Below are positions 46,648-57,354 of a DNA stretch of 64,000 nucleotides, one piece after another (position 1 is the first letter of the stretch; the number at the start of each line of letters is the position of its first letter). A program made the translations under genes and the position numbers. Source of the DNA: Apiotrichum sp. Y4204 (Eukaryota > Basidiomycota > Tremellomycetes > Trichosporonales > Trichosporonaceae); contig JAMYHL010000059.1 of the NCBI GenBank assembly GCA_025531455.1, positions 434,001 through 498,000 on the forward strand, given 5' to 3'. Below the pieces are notes generated by a model. That model saw nothing but the letters and a program-made list of their open reading frames with translations, made no database searches and was not told the DNA's origin.

Positions 46648-48518
46648 ATGCCCGCACCAGCAACCGCCAACGGGCACACGGGGGGTGCAAAGGCAAAATC
46701 GCGTGGTCAGCTCAAGCGTCTAAAGGCCAAGGCCAAGGCGGCTGCTAAGGCTTCCGAACCTCAGAATGGTGCTGCAAGCGCGAGCGAGACCGAGCCGGAG
46801 AGTGATGCCGAGGTGAGTGCTATTATATGCGCGCAAGCTAACGTTCAGTCCGTGGTGTCCTCCGCGTCCGTGATGACGGTAGAGTCCTTCCTCGAAGGCG
46901 CGTCTGCCGATGCCTCGAACCCCGACTTCACCCAGTTCGCGGATGTTTTCAAGCATTTCCAGGATGGGCCCAGCGATGGTCTTCCCTCGGTCGATGCCGG
47001 CGCTTCGAAAGGACATGTGTACTACTCGGACGATGAGGATGAGGACGAGGAGATGGTTCAGCGTGCCAAGGACGACGGCCTGTCTCGCCGAGAACGGAGA
47101 GAGGCATCCAAGCTGAGCATTGCCGAGCTCAAGCAGCTTGTCGACCGGCCAGAGGTTGTCGAGTACTTTGACCGCGATGCTCGTGATCCGCGATTGCTGG
47201 TGTCTCTCAAGTCATACAGAAAGTGAGTTCAACCTTTGGATTTCTATCTGACAACAGTACTGTCCCCGTGCCTACACACTGGAACGCGAAGCGTGACTAT
47301 CTTGCCGGCCGTCGTGGTATGGAGAAGCCCCCATACAAGCTGCCCCGTGAGTTGGTTCACTCTGGAGGATTGCTAATTTCAGCCTGGATCGCGGACACGG
47401 GTATCGGCGAACAGCGCGACGCAGTCAAGGCGAAGGAGGAGGGCCAGAACCTTGCCGCCAAGACGCGTGAGCGCGTTCAGCCGAAAATGGGAAAGATCGA
47501 TATCGACTACCAGAAACTTCACGACGCCTTCTTTAGGTACCAGGAGAAGCCGCGGATGAGCAAGTTCGGCGAGGCATACTACGAGGGCAAGGAACTGGTT
47601 ACCGACTTGAGGACCAAGAAGCCGGGAGAGCTGTCGGATGAGCTTATCGAGGCTCTGTCTATCCCTCCACTAGCTCCCCCACCATGGCTCATTGCTATGC
47701 AGCGCTTCGGTCCGCCACCGTCGTACCCCAACCTACGTATCCGCGGTCTCAACGCCCCCATTCCGACAGGAGCGCAGTGGGGCTTCCACCCCGGCGGATG
47801 GGGCAAACCACCGATGGACGAGTTCAACCGTCCCCTGTATGGCGACGTCTTCGGTGTCGTGCAAGGAACTGAGATCGCGCACCAGGACCACATCGACCGC
47901 ACGCGCTGGGGAGAGATCGAGCATATGGAGGCTGAGGATGATGACGAGGAGGATGAGGAAGAGGAGGAAGAGGACGAGGAGATGGACATGGAAGAGGAGG
48001 AAGAGGAGGAAGCGCCAACAGCAGATGGTCTCGAGACGCCGTCTGGTCTCGCTACGCCAAGCGGGTACAACAGTGTTACATCAACTGTGCCAGGAGGCCT
48101 CGAGACGCCCGACTTTATCGAGCTGCGCAAGCGCACCCAGCGGGATCGGGAGGACGACGGACCCTCGGGCCCGCGGGAGCTGTACACTGTCATTCCGGAG
48201 CGCGAAGCAAACGTCAAGGGGTTCATGGGCTCGTCGACAGCGTACGACCTGTCGGCGGCCGCTGCTCCTGTTCTCGGCGAGGAGCGGGGCACAAAACGCA
48301 AGTCTGGCGATGTGGACGTGTCACTCGACGGCGATGTCGACGCTGCAACGCTCAAGGCCAAGTACGACGAGGCCCGCAAGCGCGACTCGAATGTACACGT
48401 GCCTGGGCAGCATGTCGACCGTAGCCAGTTCGACGACGTCATTTCGAGCGAGACCAAGCGCCGTACGCGTAGGGACGAGAAGAAGGGCAAGGAGAAGGCA
48501 GAAAAGTTCAAGTTTTGA
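46648..48518 (+). CDS. CUS1: Splicing factor 3b subunit 2 (SAP145/Cus1)
   Basis: U2 snRNP component that helps fix the branch-site interaction. Four exons (46648-46812, 46849-47222, 47258-47346, 47383-48518) give 587 aa. A Lys/Ala-rich start and an acidic patch precede the DUF382 core: SIAELKQLVDRPEVVEYFDRDARDP, then VPVPTHWNAKRDYLAGRRGMEKPPYKLP and the PSP region (PPWLIAMQRFGPPPSYPNLRIRGLNAPIP). GGWGKPPMDEFNRPLYGDVFG follows, all diagnostic of SF3b2. The C-terminal half is acidic (a long Glu/Asp run near residues 430-450) and then Lys/Arg-rich. The joint KLPPWIADTGI is made by intron 3. Confidence 0.95.
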
Positions 48519-48858
48519 GCGGACCTTTGGCTTGGAGAGTGGAGCGTGTCGTTGGGTGGGATGGTGTTCGCCGCAGAGGGCGGGCAGGAGACCCCATACA
48601 TATGTGTGGTGGGGTTGTCGATCATATGCATGCATACGTTAGCAGCGACGTTTTTGCACCACATTGGCAGTCGTGGCTATGACCAGCCGATCGGATGTCG
48701 GCGCAGCCATGCACACCTCTCTCTCCCAGCGCCGATAAGATTAACAGACCATACATGGATGTGTACAGGCCACTGGGGCAGATACAGTGGTTTGGAAGTG
48801 ATACTAGTGGTTTGGATGGAGTTCTACATCATTGTAATGTTGGGGGGTCACGACGTCC
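48519..48858. other. Intergenic between convergent genes
   Basis: 340 bases between the SF3b2 and VTT-protein stops; presumably 3' UTRs. Nothing else recognised. Confidence 0.5.
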
Positions 48859-50711
48859 TCATCGTCCGATGGGGAAGCGCCACCAGCGACTGGACGCCTG
48901 CTGCGGTTGCGGCTCGACGGGATCCATGTCGATCGTGCCGTATCCGCGTGCTGGGCGCTTTTCACGGATAGAGCGGCGCATCCAGCGAGGGGTCCGGGGT
49001 AGTGTGTGGGTGAGCTCGTACGCCGATCCCGAGTCGGACTCTGCGAGCGTATCGAGGACCTCGGCACGAGCTTTGTTCTTGCCGTTGCGCGCCGGTATCG
49101 GGAGTCGGCTGCGCGACGACTCGGCCTCCAAATCGAATGCCGGGTCGCCGCCCGATGGCCCGGCGAGCATGACGCCCGAGTCGACGGCTTGATACCGCCG
49201 GGGCAGGCCATGCTCATCAAACTCGACGGGAACAGGAGCCGGGATGTCGTCCAGTGCTTCGAGATTGTCGACCGGGACGGACTCGCCCTCTTCCTCGCCC
49301 AGGTCGCCGAGGTCCTGCTTGAACACGCGTTTGAGACCCACGGGAATCAGGACGGCGACGATGACAGCGCCGAGGCCGAGCACGTTGCGTACCGAGAGGA
49401 TGTGGAAGTCATCTGCCGATGTCATTTGGTCGAGGGACGAGCCAATCGTGACATGAATGACCGAGACGGGGGCGATGCCAATGAAGCAAGTGACCCAAAA
49501 GAAAAGCATACCAATGCCGAGATGCGGTGCAACGAAGTTGGCGACCCAGTGCGGAGGGAAGGGAAGGATACGCAGCGTGAGAAGGATCGCGAATACGCTG
49601 TCCCACCCGACCTGTTGCCCCTTGTCTGGGTCCCCCATAATCTTCTTGCGCCATTTCTCAACCCGCTTGCGGTAGTAGGGCAGTTCGAGCAGCGGCGGTG
49701 CCAGGAGAGACGATAATGTGTAGCACAGGATTGAACCCGTCGCATCGCATAGACACGACAGGACAAGTCCGATCAGCATGCCGTATGCCGCACCGAAGAG
49801 GATGGAAATGTACATCGAGCCGGGGAGAGAGAACGCTTGAACACTGGCGTGGTTAGTGGTCATTCGCTGAAATGGTTCTCACTAAAGGTAGGCCACAATA
49901 CCACAAAGGCATATCCGTCCCGGATACAGGTCCTTGTACTTGTGAAGCAGTGCACTGGAAGGGTCAGTATTCGGGAGTCGCCAGAGACCACATCGCGCTC
50001 GTATGCGTACTTTAGAGCTTTCAGGTCTTCGAAACTGCGCGGCAGCTTGAGAGCTGGACGGTCCTCACTGTGAGAGTCAGCCGATATTCAAAACAAACAA
50101 ATGTAACGCCAGTCACCGCTGGCCACTCACGGGTCGACTGTGGGCATGCCAAACCAGAATGTGCCGAGGACGATGGCGCTGAAGCCCGCAAACAGAATGC
50201 TCAGCTTCACGCCGGCAACAAACACCGGTCCTTGGTACCACTTTCCGGGCTCTGATCCGCCTCCTGCAAGCAAGGGTGTCGCCTCGGACGAGGAGCCATA
50301 GGTAAGTGGGACCACCTCGGAGCCGCCGGCCGACGACGTAATTGATAGCATTCGTTCCAACGTTCGCGATCGAGCAAGGGGATGCGAGACATACGCGGCG
50401 CCAGGGGACGGGGTTCGAGACAAGGAGCGGGGGTCTTCAGCTTCACAGGGATGTGCGCCCAGTGGTTCCACCAGGTCGGTAGGGCGAAACACGTCGGGGG
50501 ACATATGTCGGATGCGTGGAGAGGTAGATGGAGTCGAGAGCGGCGACATGAGGATGGCACCGGTGCTTTCGGAAGGCCGCGGCGAGCCGAGACCTATATC
50601 CGGCATTGCAATGATCGTTGCTGATGGGCGGCGGCGGCGGCTTGGGGGACGGCTGCAATCCCATGAGACATCGTCGTCGGCGAGGTTGAAGGGCGCCGAA
50701 CTTAGGTCCAT
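48859..50711 (-). CDS. VTT-domain (TMEM41/Tvp38-type) membrane protein
   Basis: Four exons (50131-50711, 50011-50067, 49883-49954, 48859-49843) give 564 aa. About 160 residues of Ser/Pro-rich cytosolic sequence precede a TM segment (VAGVKLSILFAGFSAIVLGTFWFGM). The conserved VTT core follows: VQAFSLPGSMYISILFGAAYG, CDATGSILCYTLS and LRILPFPPHWVANFVAPHLGI, then further TMs. The motif FSLPGSM fits TMEM41/VMP1-like proteins, which act as ER lipid scramblases in autophagy; Tvp38 is Golgi. The ~190-residue C-terminal tail is hydrophilic and ends RWWRFPIGR. The frame is open to 50765, but that codon is TTG, so the ATG at 50711 is chosen. Divergent from the glycosidase-like gene. Confidence 0.9.
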
Positions 50712-51900
50712 GTTGGGATGGTCGCTTGTGGGATGAAGGTGGATGAGGCGATGGTGAAGTCGCAACTAGTGATGTGAGGCCATGCAGCTTGAATGATCGT
50801 GGAGGGATGAGTCGACCAGAAGTTGTGGTGGAGAGTGGACTGGAGAGTGCGATGGTGATTGAACAACTATTCTCAGATGATTACAGCCCTCTACAGTCGT
50901 GCTAATGGGACGACGGACAGAAACTGTGGTAGAGTGAGTTGAGGGAGCACGAGAGCAGAGGCGCAGTATCGGCGGCGGAGCTGGCGACCCGGCCGGCCGA
51001 GAGTGGTGGAAGAGCAGAGGAGCCCAGGGCATCGGGGCAAAGGACTACGAGGGCCATCCCCGTGCGCCCGCCCTCGTGCCCGACTCGCTCGGCTCCGCTC
51101 TGCTGCATCGCCCCTCCTTTGCGGTAATGCACTTGGTCGCCAGGCCCGGGGATCACGTGCCTGCCCTCGTCCCACCTTGACCTCTTCCAAACGCAATTAC
51201 AAGCAAAAGCTATCCAAAGACAAATAGCTCGCAATGAGTTCTGCTTCCGCTAATAAAATTGGGAACCTCATTAGGAGCGGAGCCTAATCCAGTCTCCGAA
51301 TCGGTCCTTTCTAGGCTTTTCCCCTTGCCGATCCTATGCTGATCCGATCTCTAGTAGGAATATTAAGCTTCCAGGGTTTCGACCGGGCAAAATTGATAAG
51401 TGGCGCACCCGACCCGGCGACGTCATAGAAAATGGGCTACAACCGAATAGCAAACTGCACACAACCTTGCTGTAAGTAGAAGTAGAAGAATGTAGTGTGG
51501 CGGATGTGGTCATTGAAGTGGGCTCTTCCGAACAGTTCAGTCCGAGCGAGCCCCGGCAAAATAGAACACTCCACCCACCAGAAGTCGGCCCGATAAGGGT
51601 GGGCCCCACTTGCACTGATTTGTAAACGCGCCTCAAGGCAATGGCACGTACTCCAGAGCATTGCAGAGTTTACGTTTCCATAACGTCAATGTGGGCTCGG
51701 TTACAGAGAACTGACGTCTTGTAAGCTCTATTTTTTCGAGCAGTTGCTGCGCGGTACTTGGACAGTGGAATGTGAAGCGAGCTCGGCGCAATGTGATGGG
51801 GAACGCGATCCTGAGTTCTAGAGTACATATAGGAAAAACAGTTTGCACCACATTCTTCGCCCCAGTCAGTAAGACTTCTACTCCATCCCCAACCACTAGA
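50712..51900. promoter_or_regulatory. Divergent promoter region, VTT protein / six-hairpin protein
   Basis: 1.19 kb between divergent starts. Frames of up to ~127 codons overlap it without domain features. No strong repeat. Confidence 0.45.
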
Positions 51901-54900
51901 ATGAGGACAGGACTAGCCTTCCTCCTGTCTGCGCTGCTTCCCTTGGCCACCGGCCAGGGGTCGAGCGAGGTTCTTGTCACAAAGATCGAGACACTCTTCG
52001 TTCCAGCTTCCGGCAACCCGGCTCCTACGACAGTTAGCGGTCAGTTCTGGACACCTGTGGCCGGAGCAAACCAGGCGTCCGCTGCGGCACCTCCTGCAGA
52101 AACGTCAAATGTGCCCAGCACTCCGAGCTCACCCGCAGACTCGGCTGCCCCTCCTCCGGCTTCGGCGCCGGCGAGCCAGGCAACTCAAGGCCCTCCTCCC
52201 GCCTCCAACACCCCGGCCTCCAACACCCCCGCCAACACCCCCACCTCCAATCCCGCCATCATCCCCCTGCCTGTGCCCATACCCGGAGGATCATCTGCAG
52301 CTTCCAGTAACCCAGCTTCACCGACCCCTTCCGGCAATCAAACAGCTGGTGCTCAGAATGGAACTCAAGGTGGTGTTCCAGGTGGCACTGGAAACAGTTC
52401 TGCAACCAATGGCTCAACCACCCCACTGGAGTCGGATGGTCCCAACCTCAACTTCGGCCCCGTGTCTTTCGCGGGATACGACAACTACATCTATCGGGAC
52501 AACGATGTGGCTGCTCAAGTGGTAATCTCTCAGTGAGTGCGGAGAGGAGCCCGTTCATTTCATTCAGAGTACTCACACGTCACATCAGAGAGTCAAACAA
52601 CAAGACTACGCGTTTCATCACCGCTTTCCCCAACGGTAACACGGGCGCTCTCGTCTATCTTCTTCCCTACAATGGCAACGGAAGTACCGAGTCAGCCGTT
52701 ACTGCCCATCTGGTTGAAGGCTCCCTGGCAGCTGAGAACGGTTCAGACTCGCAAAAGGGAATCAAAGGACAGATGACTGTTTCCTCCGACGCTGAGTTTG
52801 GAGTCACGATTCGTGAGTGAACCCTGCGCCCAGGTGTTATCGAAAATGTCAAGCATTCTAACTGTCAGTCGGCGGCGTGCGTACACTGCGCGACTACGTC
52901 GAGTCAGGCGGCAAGGTGATGAATAGCATCTTCAACTATACGATTGGCACCGCAGCTCCAAACGAGGTCAAGCTCGTCCGCAATTGGATCAACGGTACGA
53001 CAGTGCAGTATCTCAACTTCAACGCTGGGGAGAACTGCCAGTTCTCGATCGATGGTCCTACCATCCGCATAGTGCGCAACGATAAGAACGCCTCCGCTAC
53101 TGTGTCCTTCAGCTCTACATTCAACTACACCGGCACGACACCCGAGACCCCCTTCGTCCCGCTAGAGGGCCTTGGCCCTGTGCAACTCTTCCTGGAGGGC
53201 AGCGAGAATGGTGGTAGCGCTGGCAGCAATGGTTCGACCGGGGCCAACAGCTCCAGCACCACGGAGGCGACACCCAACACCAACAAGGACGGCAAGCCCC
53301 TCCAGAGTGTGCTGAGCGCGATCCATACCTCAGCCACAAACATCACCGAGCAGATGGCGTTCCTGTCGTACAAGTCCGAGTTCTTGGCTGGCGGATGGCG
53401 TTTCCTCACCTGTAAGTGGTGAATTAGTGGCGCAAAGATAAGCTTGTAACATTACTCACAACCTAGATTTCGGTCGTGACACGCTCATCGCCCTGCGTCT
53501 CCTCCTCCCCGTGCTTTCCCCCGAAGCGACCGAGGCCATCCTCGCGGCCGTGATCCAACGGACAAATGCAACAAGCGGAGAGCTGTGCCATGAAGAGACC
53601 GTTGGCGACTATGCGTCATTCCTCAGTAGGTACCACTGCGCGTCCAACCTGACAATCAGACATGAACAACGGTCAACCCGAGAAGGGCAACACGCCGCTG
53701 TACTCCTACACCATGGTGGACACCGACTTCCTCCTTCTCCCCGTGCTGGCCGACTATGCTGCTGCGTCCCCCGACCGTGCGAAGCAGCTGCTCGCTCGCA
53801 ACTCGAGCCTTGTTTCGGGTACATTTGGAGAACTCCTGCAGTCGAACATCGAGCACGTCCTGTCGCTTGCGGCGCCATTCGGCGCCGTACCCAGTAAGGA
53901 GAACCTCGTGGCCATCCGCGATCCCAACGTCGGGAACTGGCGCGACTCCAACCTCGGGCTGGGTGGCGGCAAGTACCCCTTCGACGTCAACTGTGAGTTG
54001 TTTCTAAACATATTGGCTAGTGCCTGCTAACATTAGGCGCGCTCGTTCCCGCCGCACTCAAAGCCATCCAATCGCTGGCTCAGGCTGGTCTCGTGTCAGC
54101 CAACTACACCAACGCATCCACATCCCTCGTCGGGGTATGGACCTCGGAGGCGTGTGACCACTTTACTGTGCCCGTAGCTACCGACGCAGCTGCCAAGTCG
54201 TTGGAAAGCTACGTCGGGGTGGCCAATCTCTCCGCCTCCCTTCTTTATGGCGCCGGCAGTCTCAACGAGTCGAAAGGCGGGTCGAGCGGGTGGAACGAAG
54301 GGAAGCAGGCCATTGGCGGGTCGAACTCGACCTTCTACGCCGTGTCGCTCAAGGGCGACGGCTCTCCGGTCCCGATCCTCAACTCGGATCTCTCCTTTGT
54401 CCTCGAATACGCCAACCCCACCCCGGAAATCCTGTGGGCAGTCGTCCAGGCCATGCAGCCGTACCCCCGCGGCCTACTCACGAACGCGGGCATGGTCGTC
54501 GCCAACGCCGCGTACGAGGGCAGCAACAACGCGACCCTCGCCCAGCAGTTCGGCAACACTGCATACCATGGCGCCGTGTCCTGGAGCTGGCAGACGGGCA
54601 TGATGGCCCAGGGTATCAGCAGGCAGCTTGGCCGCTGTGGTCTTAGTGCGAACACCCAGCTCGGCTCCGGCAACACAACACAGAGCGGTAACGGCAATGG
54701 CACTACGCAGGACAACGGCAACGGCAACACAAATGGCGGTGGGAATGCACAGAACAATGGCACTGTCAATGGCAACCAGACCGCCAATGGCACCGACAAC
54801 GGCGTCGCCAACGCCAACACCACCTCCACAGTCCCGAGGCGGCGCCAGGTCGAATCGCCGAACAACGGCACCACCTCTCCTCCTCCGAGCAACGGCACCA

Positions 54901-55412
54901 CCACCACTCCTCCTAGCAACGGCACCACCACTCCTCCGAACAACGGCACCACCACTCCTCCGAACAACGGCACCACCACTCCTCCAACTGACGGCGAGAC
55001 CGACAATGAGGGCCGCCCCGCGTGGTGCGAGGACGAGGAGCTGGTCACCGCGCTGCAACAGGCGCAGGCACGCCTCTGGGCCGCGATTGACGGCACGACT
55101 GAAGTGCTGTATACCGAGGTATGGTCGCCTGTGTGGACGCCCAAGGCCGACGGCTCCGGTGGCAACTTTACGGTCGGCGACCTCGGTGCGCTCAGCCCCG
55201 AGGGGACCGAAGGCGACGCGGTCCAGCTGTGGAGCTATGGCTTCCTCGCCGCTGTCGACCCGCGCAATGGCCGTCCCGTCGCTGCTGGCATCGAGACTCC
55301 CGTGACTGGTCCGTCCCCCAATGGCACCGCCATGGTCAGCGCTGCGAATGTCATTCGGCCCCAGGGTGTTATGCTGTCGATCATCGCCGCTGTGTTGTGC
55401 GTGGTGATGTAG
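51901..55412 (+). CDS. Secreted, probably GPI-anchored six-hairpin glycosidase-like protein
   Basis: Six exons (51901-52532, 52589-52812, 52869-53411, 53467-53625, 53660-53992, 54037-55412) give 1088 aa. A signal peptide (MRTGLAFLLSALLPLATG) is followed by a ~150-residue Ser/Pro/Asn/Thr-rich stalk. A beta-rich N-terminal module comes next, then an alpha/alpha-barrel-like region with GGWRFLTYFGRDTLIALRLL, CHEETVGDY, YSYTMVDTDFLLLPVLADY and RDPNVGNWRDSNLGLGGG. These recall six-hairpin glycosidases and glycogen-debranching C-domains; acidic residues in GRDT, HEET and VDTD are candidates for catalysis. A second Asn/Gly/Thr linker contains NNGTTTPP repeats (about 54850-55000). The end is hydrophobic (GVMLSIIAAVLCVVM) with small residues before it, typical of a GPI signal. 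Many NxT/S sites suggest heavy glycosylation. Substrate unknown; cell-wall or storage glucan is a guess. Confidence 0.85.
54886..54992 (+). repeat. In-gene tandem repeat coding NNGTTTPP
   Basis: Five to six near-identical ~24-27-bp units inside the glycosidase-like gene, coding (N/S)NGTTTPP. They are nearly uniform at the DNA level, so recently expanded or homogenised. Each unit adds one N-glycosylation sequon (NGT). Confidence 0.85.
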
Positions 55413-55655
55413 GACGTTGATAGTTTCTGTAGTGGACGTGGTTAATCTCGCGGTCGTCCCTAAAACTCCCAGTCCATATGCACGCAACTCATAGTCAGAA
55501 TGCAAGTCAGAACATTGTCAGCCGGGTTCTCGCAAAGCTGCATAGACATGACACTACTGCTGACAACTGGCTGTTATTTTTCTGTGACCCACGTCCAGAC
55601 ACACCGAGTCCACTGCGATCGTCCAACCTCTCTTCACTTCGCCCCTGTAAACTGT

Positions 55656-56782
55656 TCAGAGCTTGGCCTTCTCGTTCTTGGTGTCGCGGAACATGCCAGC
55701 GACCTTCTCCGGGTTGAGCACGGCCTCGGGGTACGGGAGGGACGTGCCGCGGAGGTGCTGCTGGCCGCCGTCGACGACGAGGATCTGACCAGTGATGTAC
55801 TTTGCGGCGGGGGAGAAGAGGAAGATGGCAGAGTCGGCGACGTCCTTGCGAGTTCCCATCGCGCCGAGGGGCACCGACGAGGAGTAGTCCGAGCCCGAGG
55901 TGCCGAGACGGGACATGCCCTCAGTGTCGCCGATGGGGCTGGAGTCAGCGGGGATTCCTCTGTATGGGGTAGGAGGAGATACGCAGCGGCAGTGATGTAA
56001 AAACTGCTCTCCACATGTTCCTCCGCTTTTCACTCACCCAGGAGCAATAACGTTGGAGCGGACACCGCGGGGGCCCTCCTCGACAGCGATGACCTGCGAG
56101 AGCGCGTCGACACCGGCCTTGGCGGCCGAGACGTGCGCCTGGTACGGCGTGCCCTTGTAGTGAAGGGTGGCCGAGATGTGGAGGTACGAGCCCTGCGACT
56201 TGCGGATGTAGGGGAGCGTTGCCTTGACAGTGTTGTACGTGCCCATCTGGACGTCAGCGATTGTCTCCGTATACGCCGGGATAATGGCTCCGCATAGCCC
56301 CATTGCCGAGTACTCACAGTGTCAATCTCCATGACGGTGCGGAATGCGTTCTCCGAGAGGCCGGAGATGGGGGCAAGGAAGTTGCCAGCGGCACCGCAGA
56401 CGACAAAGTCGATGCGGCCAAAGGCTTTGATGGCAGCGTCGGCGGCGGCCTTGAGCTGCGCGGCGTTGCGGACGTCGGCAGCGGCGGGGATGCAGCGGTT
56501 GCCCGAGACCTGCTCGAGCTTGGCGGCGGACTCAGCAAGGCCCTTGGCGCTGTGGGTCAGTCACACAGTCAACAACAGCTCGCGGTAATGAGTATTCACG
56601 CACTGGGAGCGGAGCGGTCCACTGTCGCGCCGCTCACCACCATGTACTCACTCGCGACCGACAATGACGGCGTTGGCGCCGAGCTTCATCATCTCCTCGA
56701 CGATGGTGTATCCGATACCCGAGCGGCCACCGGTGCTGAAGAGCACCTTGCCCTTGAAGAGGTCCTTCTGGAAGACAGACAT
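55656..56782 (-). CDS. SPS19: Peroxisomal 2,4-dienoyl-CoA reductase (SDR family)
   Basis: NADPH-dependent auxiliary enzyme for beta-oxidation of unsaturated fatty acids. Four exons (56652-56782, 56318-56549, 56038-56246, 55656-55938) give 284 aa. The nucleotide-binding motif is TGGRSGIG (about 17-24). Other family marks: IDFVVCGAAGNFLAPI, SQGSYLHISATLHY, SAAKAGVDALSQVIAVEEGPRGVRSNVIAPG, VPLGAMGTRKDVADSAIFL and YITGQILVVDGGQ. As in the decadienoyl-CoA reductase branch, the usual SDR Tyr is not in YxxxK position before the conserved Lys. The C-terminus is AKL, a PTS1 peroxisomal signal. The start ATG gives MSVFQKDLFKGKV, the usual lead-in. Confidence 0.94.
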
Positions 56783-57354
56783 TGTGGATGGGTCAAGCGA
56801 GTGGGGAATGTGGTGGTGGATGACCGGGTGTGGGCGATTGTTGCGCGGGGTTGAGCTGGCAGTGAGGATCTGAGAGTTTGTTTGTGGTGACGGTCACGCT
56901 GGCTTATGTAGGTTTAGCGATGGAGAGATTGAGAGAGTGGGAGATGCTTGCTGTACGGTCGTGATCGAGGATGCAGTGTGCTCGTTGTCAACATTGTCAT
57001 GTCGCTTGCTTGGCCGTTTGCAGCTTGCAGAATTCCTCCTCTCTCGGCCGTCACCCATTCCACCTCACCGGCCATCTCCCATGCCGCATTAACCGGACGA
57101 GACCGACAAAATTGTCATTGCGGCCGCCATTGACACACCACCAACCCCGCACTCCCCACACTCCCCACAGTCACGGTCTTCGGGGCTACAAACCCGGCTC
57201 TATGCTCTCTACCACTCCTTATGCTTTTCATGTGCGCTCGCTAAACGGGCCAAGCTTTCTACCCCACAAAGCGCCACAGCTGATGCAGATCTATCACGGC
57301 ACGGTACACCAAGTGGTCTTTACCCCACATTCTGCCCCACTGCTGCAAGACTTT
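56783..57354. other. Intergenic upstream of dienoyl-CoA reductase
   Basis: 572 bases between the reductase start and the Sfi1-like stop, both on the minus strand. CT/CA-rich around 57120-57170. No ORF of interest. Confidence 0.45.

Noticed and set aside
54474..55505. 343-codon minus-strand frame over the glycosidase-like gene
   Set aside because: Low-complexity shadow of the Thr/Asn/Pro-rich region; no domain, and it conflicts with a well-spliced plus-strand gene.
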